The position numbers and the translations under genes were made by a program. Shown here piece by piece: positions 1 to 7,198 of a stretch of 11,182 nt of DNA; positions within the stretch are counted from its first letter, which is position 1, and every line of letters starts with the position of its first letter. The DNA is from Ignavibacteriaceae bacterium (GTDB taxonomy: Bacteria; Bacteroidota; Ignavibacteria; Ignavibacteriales; Ignavibacteriaceae): NCBI GenBank assembly GCA_025449775.1, contig JANWIS010000180.1, forward strand, positions 1 through 11,182, given 5' to 3'. The notes under the pieces were generated by a model. The model ran no database searches. It saw only the letters and a list, made by a program, of their open reading frames with translations, and was not told where the DNA came from.

Positions 1-444
1 CAATATATAAAATCTTTTTGCTTCAGGATCATACGTTATTCCTTCAAGCCCTGAATTTGAATCACCTTCAAGATTTAATTTTACTCTATTTAATTCTACA
101 CCGGAAGTGTTCAGAATTACCACTTCTCTTGTTCTCTCAAGTACAACAGCCAACTTATCTTCATCAATCACTGTTATATCTTCAAGATCATCTCCCTCAA
201 CCTTAAAGTTTTTAACTTCTCTTCCCCAGCTGTCTATTAAATATACTGTGCTGTTTTCATCGCTAACTACCCAAAATGTGGTTTCATCATAACTCAAATC
301 CAATCCAGATGTTTCAGGAACCAGAATTTCTTCCGCGATTGAAAAGCTAAGAATTTTATCGGAATCCTCATTTTTCTCCTGTTTGCAACATGAAAATATA
401 ATAATAACAACAAGCAATGTTAAAAGTCTTCTTTTCAACTTCAT
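1..444 (-). CDS. SdiA-regulated-type beta-propeller lipoprotein, 3' end missing
   Basis: The gene starts at the ATG at 444-442 and stays open for 148 codons to the left edge, so only the N-terminal part is present. The product begins MKLKRRLLTLL, followed by a hydrophobic stretch and a lipobox ending IIFSC, with Cys19 as the likely lipidated residue. A charged linker rich in Glu, Asp and Lys follows. From about residue 40 the text (VPETSGLDLSYDETTFWVVSD, then LEDITVIDEDKLAVVLERTR, then GLEGITYDPEAKRFYI) matches the pattern of the SdiA-regulated / YjiK-like family. In that family each propeller blade pairs an 'is it known' phrase with an aromatic beta strand. Members are usually around 250-300 aa, so about half is probably missing. 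The role is unknown; it is probably an envelope-anchored binding protein or a phytase/esterase-like propeller. The family assignment is from memory of motifs and is fairly firm; the function is not. Confidence 0.75.
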   Translation of the reverse strand, partial: MKLKRRLLTLLVVIIIFSCCKQEKNEDSDKILSFSIAEEILVPETSGLDLSYDETTFWVVSDENSTVYLIDSWGREVKNFKVEGDDLEDITVIDEDKLAVVLERTREVVILNTSGVELNRVKLNLEGDSNSGLEGITYDPEAKRFYIL

Positions 445-480
445 TATTTGAATTATTCAACAATATGTAAATTTATAGGG

Positions 481-488
481 CAAATATA
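481..488 (-). promoter_or_regulatory. possible Bacteroidota-type -7 element for the lipoprotein gene
   Basis: Read on the minus strand this is TATATTTG, an exact match to the TAnnTTTG -7 consensus known from Bacteroidota. It lies 36 bases upstream of the ATG at 444. No TTG of the -33 type is visible at the expected distance of about 19-21 bases further upstream, and the region is AT-rich, so a chance match is quite possible. Confidence 0.25.
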
Positions 489-514
489 GCCTATTATTTC
501 AGATTTGTGGATTA

Positions 515-543
515 TTGTTTTAGCAATAAAAAAGCTGTACAAT
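515..543 (+). promoter_or_regulatory. possible sigma70-like promoter for the small membrane protein
   Basis: TTGTTT at 515-520 and TACAAT at 538-543 are separated by 17 bases, which is the ideal spacing for a housekeeping-type promoter. It would leave a leader of roughly 80 bases before the ATG at 629. The sequence is AT-rich and promoters of this bacterial group often differ from the E. coli pattern, so this is only a candidate. Confidence 0.3.
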
Positions 544-610
544 ATCACAAGAATGTTTTTACATTTTTGGCTTTTTGAGGGGATGCTGAATGATATAACC
601 AAAAATAGAG

Positions 611-619
611 AAGGGAGAG
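611..619 (+). promoter_or_regulatory. ribosome binding site of the 119-aa protein
   Basis: AAGGGAGAG is one of the clearer Shine-Dalgarno-like sites in the window and lies ten bases before the ATG at 629. It supports that start over the earlier ATG at 505, which opens a different reading frame with no protein-like composition. Confidence 0.45.
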
Positions 620-628
620 TATCTTCAT

Positions 629-988
629 ATGATCGGCAAAATTTCCATGGTGTTCGGCGTGATAATTATTATCTGCATACTTGTATTCGGTTTTGTTTTT
701 TTTGAACCGTTCATTACAGAAAAAGAAGAAGTGATCAAAGTTGTTAATATGGAAAGATGGTATGGTGAAAGAGGCAGATATATAATTTTCACCGAGAAGG
801 AAGTATTTCTTAACGAGAATAACTATTACCACAATAAAGAAAATGCTGACCAGATCTATCCTTTATTCAAAAAAGGATCCACTTATAGAGTGAAGGTTGT
901 CGGTTTATATATTCCTTTTATCCCACGATTCAGAAATATAATTAATATAATTGAAAAGAGAGATACTAATATTCCTCTTCCATATTAA
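629..988 (+). CDS. small membrane-anchored protein of unknown function
   Basis: A 119-aa protein. Residues about 7-27 form one long hydrophobic segment (GVIIIICILVFGFVFF), predicted as an uncleaved N-terminal anchor with the remaining ~90 residues outside the cytoplasm. The soluble part has a recognisable pattern: a YIIFTEKEVF strand, then an asparagine/tyrosine-rich stretch, GSTYRVKVVGLYIPF (about 83-97) and FRNIINI (101-107). This resembles small proteins of the DUF1523 type, in which a 'GxTYxVxxxGxRIPF...NI' block is conserved; I make that link from memory with low confidence. The start is supported by the purine-rich AAGGGAGAG at 611-619, ten bases ahead of the ATG. The gene diverges from the lipoprotein gene on its left and converges with the TPR gene on its right, so it is probably transcribed alone. 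No function can be proposed. Confidence 0.7.
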   Translation: MIGKISMVFGVIIIICILVFGFVFFEPFITEKEEVIKVVNMERWYGERGRYIIFTEKEVFLNENNYYHNKENADQIYPLFKKGSTYRVKVVGLYIPFIPRFRNIINIIEKRDTNIPLPY

Positions 989-1012
989 TTAATAATTTTC
1001 CAGCAGGTTCAT

Positions 1013-1079
1013 CCGGGCTTTTCACAATTTTTATTCACAGGAAATTGCTCCAAAAATTTCCGTGTGGTAGAAAACCCGG
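1013..1079. repeat. nested imperfect inverted repeat between convergent genes
   Basis: Two stems are nested. The outer arms are 1013-1023 (CCGGGCTTTTC) and 1070-1079 (GAAAACCCGG), giving ten pairs with C1018 bulged. The inner arms are 1036-1046 (CACAGGAAATT) and 1055-1066 (AATTTCCGTGTG), giving eleven pairs with G1062 bulged and an eight-base loop at 1047-1054. Between the left arms lie twelve unpaired bases, and only three between the right arms. The element sits in the 131-base gap between the 3' ends of the 119-aa gene and the TPR gene. It could act as a transcription terminator in either direction, although no T run follows directly. It could equally be a dispersed palindromic repeat or part of a small structured RNA. 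Confidence 0.5.
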
Positions 1080-1119
1080 TTTCATTACAGAATTGATATT
1101 AAAGAATGATAATTCGGGA

Positions 1120-2079
1120 TTATTTTTTTCCCTTTTTTTCTGAATCCTTCGCATCGCAATATTCTTTTATTACTTCGTATGACTGAAACAATCCAAGCTC
1201 ACCCGACTTCACAAAATCATCGCAGGCATTTCGTTTCATATTCAGATTAGCATAGCATACTCCCCTATTGTAATAAGCTGAAGCGTCTGTTGAATCAAGC
1301 GAAATGATATTAGTGTAATCAGCGATTGCAGAAAGAAATTCATTCTGACCAATCCTGGTTTCAGCTCTTGAATAATATAAATTAACATTAGTTGGATCAA
1401 TTAATATCGCCGAATTATAATCCTTTTCGGCATTTGAATACTGATCAAGCCGGATGTATTCATCACCCCTGTTTTTATATGCAAGCGCATTATTCTTGCT
1501 GAGAGAAATTGAAGATGAAAAATCTTCTATCGATTTCTGCGACTTATTTAACATTGAGTACAAAACACCACGGTTAAAAAAATATGTGAAGTTTGAATTG
1601 TCAAGATTTATAGCGGTTGTGTAGTCTGCTAAAGCTCCTGGATAATCTTCCATCAATTCTTTTGCATATGCACGGTTGAAATAATTCTGCGCACTAAGCG
1701 AATCAAGAACTATGGCGAAATCAAAATCAAAAATAGCCCCTGAATAATTCCGGCACGATATCCGGGCTAATCCCCTGTTAATAAAATATTCTTCAACCTC
1801 TTTATTGAGGACAATTGCTTTAGAATAATCTTCAACGGCTCCATTGCAGTCTTCAATCTGCATTTTTGCTTTTGCACGTCGGTAATAAATTTCTGAGTTG
1901 CCGGGATCCTTCTTAATCGCTTCATCAAACTGTATTATAGCAGTACGGTATTTACCTTCATCGTAGTTCTTGATCCCATTTAAAAACAATTCACTCTTAC
2001 GTTGCGAACAGGAGATGCAAATTATGGCTGTAAGAAGCAGCTTAATTATCAGTTTTTTTTCTGCGCGGTAATAATTCAT
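1120..2079 (-). CDS. TPR-repeat lipoprotein
   Basis: A 319-aa protein. The N-terminus has a hydrophobic segment ending in CISC, with Cys24 as the likely lipidation site, so the protein is probably anchored to a membrane facing the periplasm. The -3 residue of this lipobox is Cys instead of the usual Leu, Val or Ile. From about residue 29 the rest is made almost entirely of eight consecutive 34-residue tetratricopeptide repeats. Each shows the TPR pattern, for example YFNRAYAKELMEDYPGALAD, with the Tyr/Asn-Arg-Gly/Ala start, the central Tyr and Ala, and an Asp-Pro or Leu-Asp ending. The chain closes with a lysine-rich tail. TPR arrays bind other proteins, so this is likely a scaffold in an envelope complex; no partner is evident from the neighbours. 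The gene diverges from the DUF350 gene across a 113-base gap and has no convincing Shine-Dalgarno site. Confidence 0.9.
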   Translation of the reverse strand: MNYYRAEKKLIIKLLLTAIICISCSQRKSELFLNGIKNYDEGKYRTAIIQFDEAIKKDPGNSEIYYRRAKAKMQIEDCNGAVEDYSKAIVLNKEVEEYFINRGLARISCRNYSGAIFDFDFAIVLDSLSAQNYFNRAYAKELMEDYPGALADYTTAINLDNSNFTYFFNRGVLYSMLNKSQKSIEDFSSSISLSKNNALAYKNRGDEYIRLDQYSNAEKDYNSAILIDPTNVNLYYSRAETRIGQNEFLSAIADYTNIISLDSTDASAYYNRGVCYANLNMKRNACDDFVKSGELGLFQSYEVIKEYCDAKDSEKKGKK

Positions 2080-2192
2080 TAACAGGAATTTAAGCTATTA
2101 TTTCTAACTTATAAAAACTATTTATATTATTTTTTGAAAGTGTATTAACTAAAATAATTCCTTCCTCCACTAATTGATATACAGAGGTAAAT

Positions 2193-2729
2193 ATGGATTT
2201 GATATTATTGATAACAGGCATTGTGCAGATTGCGATTTCTCTGCTGATAGGAGTTTTCCTGGTCTTTACTGCCTTCAGAATATTCAGGAAACTCATCAGC
2301 GGAATAGATGAAACCGAAGAGCTGAAGCAAAATAATATTTCAGTCGCACTACTTAACGGGTCGATCATTCTTGCCTTAATAATTGTCGTCAGGAAATCAA
2401 TTGAAAGTGCTATTACCGTATTTGCAAACACTCTTCGAAATCCTGATTCCGTTTTTTCAAGTTACCTCGAATCCGCTTTAATAATGCTTGGACACATTTT
2501 AATCGGAGGAATAATCGCCTTCACTTCAATTTATGCAGCACTTCAGATTTTTATCTGGCTCACCAAAGATCTTGACGAACTAAAAGAGATAAAAGCTAAC
2601 AACACAGCTGTCGGAATTCTTCTCGGTATAATCATTGTTTCAATTGCTTTGCTTTTACAGCCGGGAGTTGATACAATCCTAAATGCTTTAATTCCCTTTC
2701 CACAGGTTTCTATGATCGACATTGGTTAG
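2193..2729 (+). CDS. DUF350 family integral membrane protein
   Basis: A 178-aa protein with four predicted transmembrane helices (about residues 5-30, 48-67, 94-122 and 138-156). It is an internal duplication: residues 30-74 (FRKLISGIDETEELKQNN, then a helix) align with residues 119-163 (IWLTKDLDELKEIKANN, then a helix). This two-fold repeat, with an acidic 'DE..EL/EI...NN.AV' stretch entering the second helix of each half, is characteristic of DUF350 (PF03994). The molecular function of the family is unsettled. Its members are known to sit beside genes for envelope-stress or peptide-ligase/polyamine-type systems (E. coli yjfL is one). AGAGG at 2183-2187, five bases before the ATG, supports the start. 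The transglutaminase-like gene begins 36 bases downstream on the same strand, so the two are probably co-transcribed. Confidence 0.85.
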   Translation: MDLILLITGIVQIAISLLIGVFLVFTAFRIFRKLISGIDETEELKQNNISVALLNGSIILALIIVVRKSIESAITVFANTLRNPDSVFSSYLESALIMLGHILIGGIIAFTSIYAALQIFIWLTKDLDELKEIKANNTAVGILLGIIIVSIALLLQPGVDTILNALIPFPQVSMIDIG

Positions 2730-2749
2730 AAAACATTTATTAATTAAAA

Positions 2750-2764
2750 AGTAATTGAATTACT
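2750..2764. repeat. short palindrome just ahead of the transglutaminase-like start
   Basis: AGTAATTGAATTACT is a perfect seven-base inverted repeat around G2757 and ends one base before the ATG at 2766. It could be a protein-binding site, or a weak hairpin (six pairs, three-base loop) hiding the translation start. It is AT-rich, so chance is a serious alternative. Confidence 0.25.
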
Positions 2765-2765
2765 G

Positions 2766-3698
2766 ATGAGATCAGGGTGTATTAAAAAATCATTCTTCGG
2801 CTGTTCTGCCATTTTTTTTATTTTCTTTTTGACGACATTCCTTTTAATCTTTTTTTCAGAATTTGCTGATTTGGATTTTTCATTTCAGCAGACTGAACAG
2901 AGCGAATATAAAATTGAGTTTGACAGTCTTAGTAATGAAAAAATAATTAATTCATCTTTCTCATGGAAATTTGTTGACAACAATCTTAAAAAAAGGAAAT
3001 TCGATTTAAGTTTTAAGATTCTTGAGAAAGATGTAAAAGCAGCAATGAATTATATAGACAAGATCGCTGCAATGAGTTTCCGTGATCTCGGATTGCAGAG
3101 CCGTTATCCTGACCCTGTAGCTGAAGCACGAATTGTCTGGGCGGAATTGTATAGAAGGATTTATAATTATTCTTCTCCGCAAATTAAAACTGTGTTTGAA
3201 GGATTCAATAAAATCTTTAAGGAAGAAAATTTTGATTCGAGAGATAAAATTTATTTCGTAATTACATTTGTTCAGAATATTACTTACGAAAGACCCGGCG
3301 GAGTTCTTGATCTTTTCCCTCCTCTTGGAACTTTAGCTTATCGTTACGGCGACTGCGATTCAAAAGCTTTGTTGCTTTATGTTATTTTCGAAAAAATGGG
3401 TGTCGATTGTGCAATGCTCTGGAGTTATAAATATAAGCATGCAATGCTCGGTATTAATTTCAATGGAAGGGGCGATTATTTAAAAGCCAACAGGAAAAAA
3501 TATTTTTTTCTTGAAACAACCTATCCTCAATGGAATATAGGTGATCTGCCGCCTGAATTTAACAATACAAAATTTTGGTTCATTGAAGAAATTGATTCTG
3601 ACCGAATTCAAAATAGTATCATTGATTATGAAGGGAATGAAATCGAAGAAAGAGATTCGAAGAAAGAAACAAAGCCATTTCCATCAAAGCCTGATTAA
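2766..3698 (+). CDS. membrane-anchored transglutaminase-like protein
   Basis: A 310-aa protein. Residues about 12-31 form a single hydrophobic helix after a short basic N-terminus, an uncleaved anchor that places the remainder outside the cytoplasm. Residues about 155-255 match the transglutaminase/papain-like fold. The nucleophile motif is YRYGDCDSKALLL with Cys197 at the head of a helix, His225 lies in KHAMLGI, and the third residue lies in FFLETTYP, where Glu250 replaces the more usual Asp. All three positions are intact, so it may be an active cysteine peptidase, amidase or amide-bond cross-linker; the substrate cannot be told. The region between anchor and catalytic domain (about 35-150) is not recognised, and the C-terminal ~30 residues are charged and probably disordered. 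It follows the DUF350 gene by 36 bases, suggesting the two work together at the membrane. No Shine-Dalgarno site is seen. Confidence 0.85.
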   Translation: MRSGCIKKSFFGCSAIFFIFFLTTFLLIFFSEFADLDFSFQQTEQSEYKIEFDSLSNEKIINSSFSWKFVDNNLKKRKFDLSFKILEKDVKAAMNYIDKIAAMSFRDLGLQSRYPDPVAEARIVWAELYRRIYNYSSPQIKTVFEGFNKIFKEENFDSRDKIYFVITFVQNITYERPGGVLDLFPPLGTLAYRYGDCDSKALLLYVIFEKMGVDCAMLWSYKYKHAMLGINFNGRGDYLKANRKKYFFLETTYPQWNIGDLPPEFNNTKFWFIEEIDSDRIQNSIIDYEGNEIEERDSKKETKPFPSKPD

Positions 3699-3775
3699 AG
3701 AATTCCGATTTCTTTCTAAATTTGATAATCTTTCAAAGTTTTGACTATAAAAATTTCCCATTCATCAAAATCAAA

Positions 3776-3808
3776 TTGATTTACTGATTGTGTTTCTATA
3801 ATTTTTGG
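3776..3808 (+). promoter_or_regulatory. possible promoter of the beta-propeller gene
   Basis: TTG at 3776-3778 is followed after 21 bases by AATTTTTG (3800-3807), one mismatch from the Bacteroidota TAnnTTTG element. The same stretch also contains TATAAT at 3797-3802. The position, about 70 bases before the ATG at 3877 in a 178-base gap, is suitable. This remains a pattern match in AT-rich DNA. Confidence 0.3.
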
Positions 3809-3876
3809 TATTCAGTTTCTTAAAGAAGAATTAATTTAACTTCGCTCTCATTCCACACAAAAAATTCAGGTGTACA

Positions 3877-6800
3877 ATGACAAAAAACTTATTGTTTGTT
3901 CTGCTGACTATTTTATTTTTCACTTGCCCGATCTTTTCTCAGGAAAAGGAAGAGGAAGACAAATCTCCATATAAATCTTCATCCTTTGAAGGATTAAAAT
4001 TCAGATTGATCGGTCCCGCAGCTACTTCAGGAAGAATTACAGACTTTGCTGTTAATCCAAATAATATTCATGAATTTTATGTTGCTGTTGCCTGCGGAAA
4101 TGTTTGGAAAACAATTAATTCCGGAACTACGTGGGAACCGATCTTTGATAATTACGGTTCATTCTCTATCGGATGTGTAACACTCGATCCTCAAAATCCA
4201 CATGTTGTTTATGTTGGAACCGGGGAGAACAATAGTCAGAGAAGTGTTTCCTGGGGAGATGGAGTTTATCGTTCAGAAGATGGCGGAAAAAGTTTTAAAA
4301 ATATCGGACTGAAAAAATCAGAGCACATTGCAAAAATTTTAATTGATCCAAGAGATTCAAAAATTATTTATGTGGCTGCTCAAGGTCCGCTTTGGGGACC
4401 AGGTGGAGACAGGGGTTTGTATAAATCAGTTGACTATGGTGTTACATGGGATTCAGTTCTTTACATCAGCGAGAACACGGGAGTGACTGATGTTGTTATG
4501 GATCCACGAAACCCGGATGTTCTTTATGCAGCATCTTACCAGAGAAGAAGACACGTTTGGACGTTGATCAATGGCGGACCAGAAGGTGCGATTCACAAAT
4601 CAACAGATGCAGGTGCAACATGGAAAAAGCTGGAAACAGGTTTGCCTTCAGGTGATATCGGAAGAATTGGATTAGCGATCTCTCCGGTAAACCCTGATTA
4701 CATTTATGCTATAATTGAAGCACAAGGTAAGAATGGAGGATTTTTCAAATCGACAAACCGTGGAGTTACATGGGAAAAAATGAATGAAGTTGTTTCCGTC
4801 AGTGCACAATATTACAGTGAAGTATTCTGTGATCCGGTCGATGTAAATAAAGTTTATCTTCTTGATACATATTCACAAACTTCAACAGACGGCGGAAAAA
4901 CTTTTTCACCAATCTCAACAAGCGGAAGACACGTTGATGATCATGCATTCTGGATAAACCCAAAAGACGTAAAACATTTTCTTATCGGCGGCGATGGCGG
5001 AGTTTATGAAACATTCGACGGTGGAAAAACATTTGAATTTAAAGATAATCTTCCAATCACACAGTTTTATAGAATTAGCGTAGATAATTATGAACCATTC
5101 TACCGTGTAATGGGCGGAACACAGGACAACAACAGTATGATAGTTCCATCACAGACAATTAATGAAGAAGGAATTATTAATGCTGATTTTATTCCACTTG
5201 TCGGCGGCGATGGTTATGAATCATTGACCGATCCTGAAAACCCGAATATCATTTATTGTCTCTGGCAGTATGGAGGTCTCACACGTCACGATTTGAAGTC
5301 GGGAGAAATTATCAGTATCAAACCACAGGAAGAAAAAGATGAAACACCTTATAGATGGAATTGGGATACTCCACTTATTATTAGTCCGCATGCAAACCGT
5401 TTATATGCAGCAGCAAACAAAATTTTCAGAAGTGATGACAAGGGAAATACATGGAAAGCGATCAGTCCTGATTTATCAAGGCAAGTTGATAGAAACAAAC
5501 TCCCGGTAATGGATAAAGTCTGGAGTATTGATGCAATCGCCAAGAATGCATCAACTTCATTTTATGGAAACATTGTTTCGCTGTCAGAATCTCCTTTAGT
5601 TGAAGGATTAATTTATGCCGGAACAGACGATGGACTTATTCAAGTTACAGAAGACGGAGGAACAAGCTGGAAAAAGATTGAATCTTTCTCCGGAATTCCT
5701 GAGATGACTTATGTAAGCTGCTTGTATGCATCACGATTTGATGCTAATACAGTTTATGCAACTTTCGACAATCACAAAAGAGCCGACTTCAAACCTTATA
5801 TTCTTGTAAGCAAGAACAGAGGACAAAGCTGGGAATCTATTTCCGGAGATATGAAAGAACCTTTTGTAGTTTATTCCATAACTCAGGATCATATTAAGCC
5901 GGAACTTCTCTTCATCGGAACAGAGTACGGAGTTTTCTTTACTATCAACGGCGGGAATAAATGGATTCAATTGAAAGGCGGACTGCCAACAACTGCTGTT
6001 AGAGATTTGGATATTCAGGAAAGAGAAAATGATATTGCATTAGCTACTTTCGGAAGAGGATTTTATCTACTTGATAACTATTCTCCGATCAGAGAATTGA
6101 CTGAACAAACACTCGAGCAGGAAAATTATAAACTCTTCCCTGTGAAAGATGCATTAATGTTCATTAAAAGAAGTGCTACATTCCACGCGCTTGGTTCATC
6201 GTTTTTCAAAGCTGAGAATCCTCCTTTCGGTGCAACATTCACTTATTACATAAAGGAAGCACCGAAGAGCAGAAAGGAAATAAGACAGGAAAAAGAAAAA
6301 GATCTTATTAAAGAAAACAAACCCATTGATTACCCCGCATGGGATGATCTTCGTTCGGAAGACAGAGAAGAAAAATCATTTTTACTTTTTGTTGTTTCGG
6401 ATGAACAGGGAAATGTTGTTAGAAAATTAAAAGAAGGAATTAAAAAAGGGATTAATAGAATTACATGGGATTTGAGATATGCTGACACAAATCCTGTAAG
6501 AAAAGCAACAGATAAAAATGAAAGCGGAACACCAGTTCTACCGGGTAAATATTCTGTTGAGATGTTTATGAGTGTTGACGGTCAGCTTACAAAAATAGCA
6601 GGGCCTCAAACATTTGAAGCAAAAGTTCTTAACAATACTACTCTCCCTGCTGAAGACCGATTAATATTGGTTGCGTTCCATAAAAAATCCTGGGAATTTA
6701 ACCGCGCAGTTGAAGGTGCTCTCAATTCAGTCCGTGATTTGAAAGACAAAACAGATCTCCTGATTTACACAATCAAGCAAACACCTGAAGCACCAAATTC

Positions 6801-7131
6801 TTTGATGGATAATGCTTTGAAAATAAAGAGTGAAACAGAAGATATATTACAGCATCTTTTTCAGGATAGAACTTTAGCACCGCGAAATGAGCCGACATAT
6901 CCTACCGTTTATGACAGATTGAATGAAGTTGCTTACGGATTGAGGCAAAGCAGTTCAGCACCGACTCAATCACAAATAAACACTTTAAAAGTTGCTGAAG
7001 AGGAATTTGAACCATTGCTTGCACAATTAAAAACTTTGCTCGAAGTTGATGTGAAAAATCTTGAGGCAGAGATGGAACGGTACGGTGCACCATGGACACC
7101 GGGAAGAATTCCGGGATGGAATAAAGAATAA
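3877..7131 (+). CDS. secreted sortilin-like (VPS10/Asp-box) beta-propeller protein
   Basis: A 1084-aa protein with a signal peptide cleaved near residue 21-22 (CPIFS/QEK), followed by an acidic linker. Residues about 40-715 form one or two beta-propellers built from Asp-box (BNR) repeats of the S-x-D-x-G-x-T-W type. Clear copies lie near 79-86, 133-140, 184-191, 242-249, 292-299, 336-343, 379-386, 515, 591, 644 and 688. The very conserved block YQRRRHVWTLINGGPEG (221-237) and GGTQDNN (413-419) mark a common family annotated as 'glycosyl hydrolase' or 'VPS10 domain protein'. Asp boxes do not by themselves prove sialidase activity. Residues about 854-917 look like a FlgD-type Ig domain (GINRITWDLRY). 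A helical tail follows, ending in the family's GAPWTPGRIPGW motif. There is no T9SS sorting domain, so it is probably periplasmic or exported another way. AGGTG at 3868-3872 may serve as ribosome site. It is full length and transcribed alone. Confidence 0.9.
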   Translation: MTKNLLFVLLTILFFTCPIFSQEKEEEDKSPYKSSSFEGLKFRLIGPAATSGRITDFAVNPNNIHEFYVAVACGNVWKTINSGTTWEPIFDNYGSFSIGCVTLDPQNPHVVYVGTGENNSQRSVSWGDGVYRSEDGGKSFKNIGLKKSEHIAKILIDPRDSKIIYVAAQGPLWGPGGDRGLYKSVDYGVTWDSVLYISENTGVTDVVMDPRNPDVLYAASYQRRRHVWTLINGGPEGAIHKSTDAGATWKKLETGLPSGDIGRIGLAISPVNPDYIYAIIEAQGKNGGFFKSTNRGVTWEKMNEVVSVSAQYYSEVFCDPVDVNKVYLLDTYSQTSTDGGKTFSPISTSGRHVDDHAFWINPKDVKHFLIGGDGGVYETFDGGKTFEFKDNLPITQFYRISVDNYEPFYRVMGGTQDNNSMIVPSQTINEEGIINADFIPLVGGDGYESLTDPENPNIIYCLWQYGGLTRHDLKSGEIISIKPQEEKDETPYRWNWDTPLIISPHANRLYAAANKIFRSDDKGNTWKAISPDLSRQVDRNKLPVMDKVWSIDAIAKNASTSFYGNIVSLSESPLVEGLIYAGTDDGLIQVTEDGGTSWKKIESFSGIPEMTYVSCLYASRFDANTVYATFDNHKRADFKPYILVSKNRGQSWESISGDMKEPFVVYSITQDHIKPELLFIGTEYGVFFTINGGNKWIQLKGGLPTTAVRDLDIQERENDIALATFGRGFYLLDNYSPIRELTEQTLEQENYKLFPVKDALMFIKRSATFHALGSSFFKAENPPFGATFTYYIKEAPKSRKEIRQEKEKDLIKENKPIDYPAWDDLRSEDREEKSFLLFVVSDEQGNVVRKLKEGIKKGINRITWDLRYADTNPVRKATDKNESGTPVLPGKYSVEMFMSVDGQLTKIAGPQTFEAKVLNNTTLPAEDRLILVAFHKKSWEFNRAVEGALNSVRDLKDKTDLLIYTIKQTPEAPNSLMDNALKIKSETEDILQHLFQDRTLAPRNEPTYPTVYDRLNEVAYGLRQSSSAPTQSQINTLKVAEEEFEPLLAQLKTLLEVDVKNLEAEMERYGAPWTPGRIPGWNKE

Positions 7132-7140
7132 TTTAAAATT

Positions 7141-7166
7141 AAAAGGCGATCAAACGATCGCCTTTT
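7141..7166 (+). terminator. strong intrinsic terminator after the beta-propeller gene
   Basis: AAAAGGCGATC (7141-7151) and GATCGCCTTTT (7156-7166) pair perfectly over eleven bases around the loop AAAC, and the T run continues to 7168. It starts ten bases after the stop codon at 7129-7131. Because the stem is A-rich on its left side it may also stop transcripts of the bactofilin gene arriving from the right, which ends at 7199. Confidence 0.92.
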
Positions 7167-7198
7167 TTATTTCAGAATTTCTACCCGTTACCTTACGA

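Noticed and set aside
18..292. Two short plus-strand frames at the left edge
   Set aside because: They are antisense to the lipoprotein gene, which has a signal peptide, lipobox and family motifs.
545..832. A 95-codon minus-strand open frame opposite the 119-aa gene
   Set aside because: It has an unnatural composition (poly-Phe, His/Asn runs) and lies antisense to a better-supported gene with a ribosome site and a membrane anchor.
2090..2431. A minus-strand open frame overlapping the start of the DUF350 gene
   Set aside because: No family resemblance, and it overlaps the first helices and the ribosome site of DUF350.
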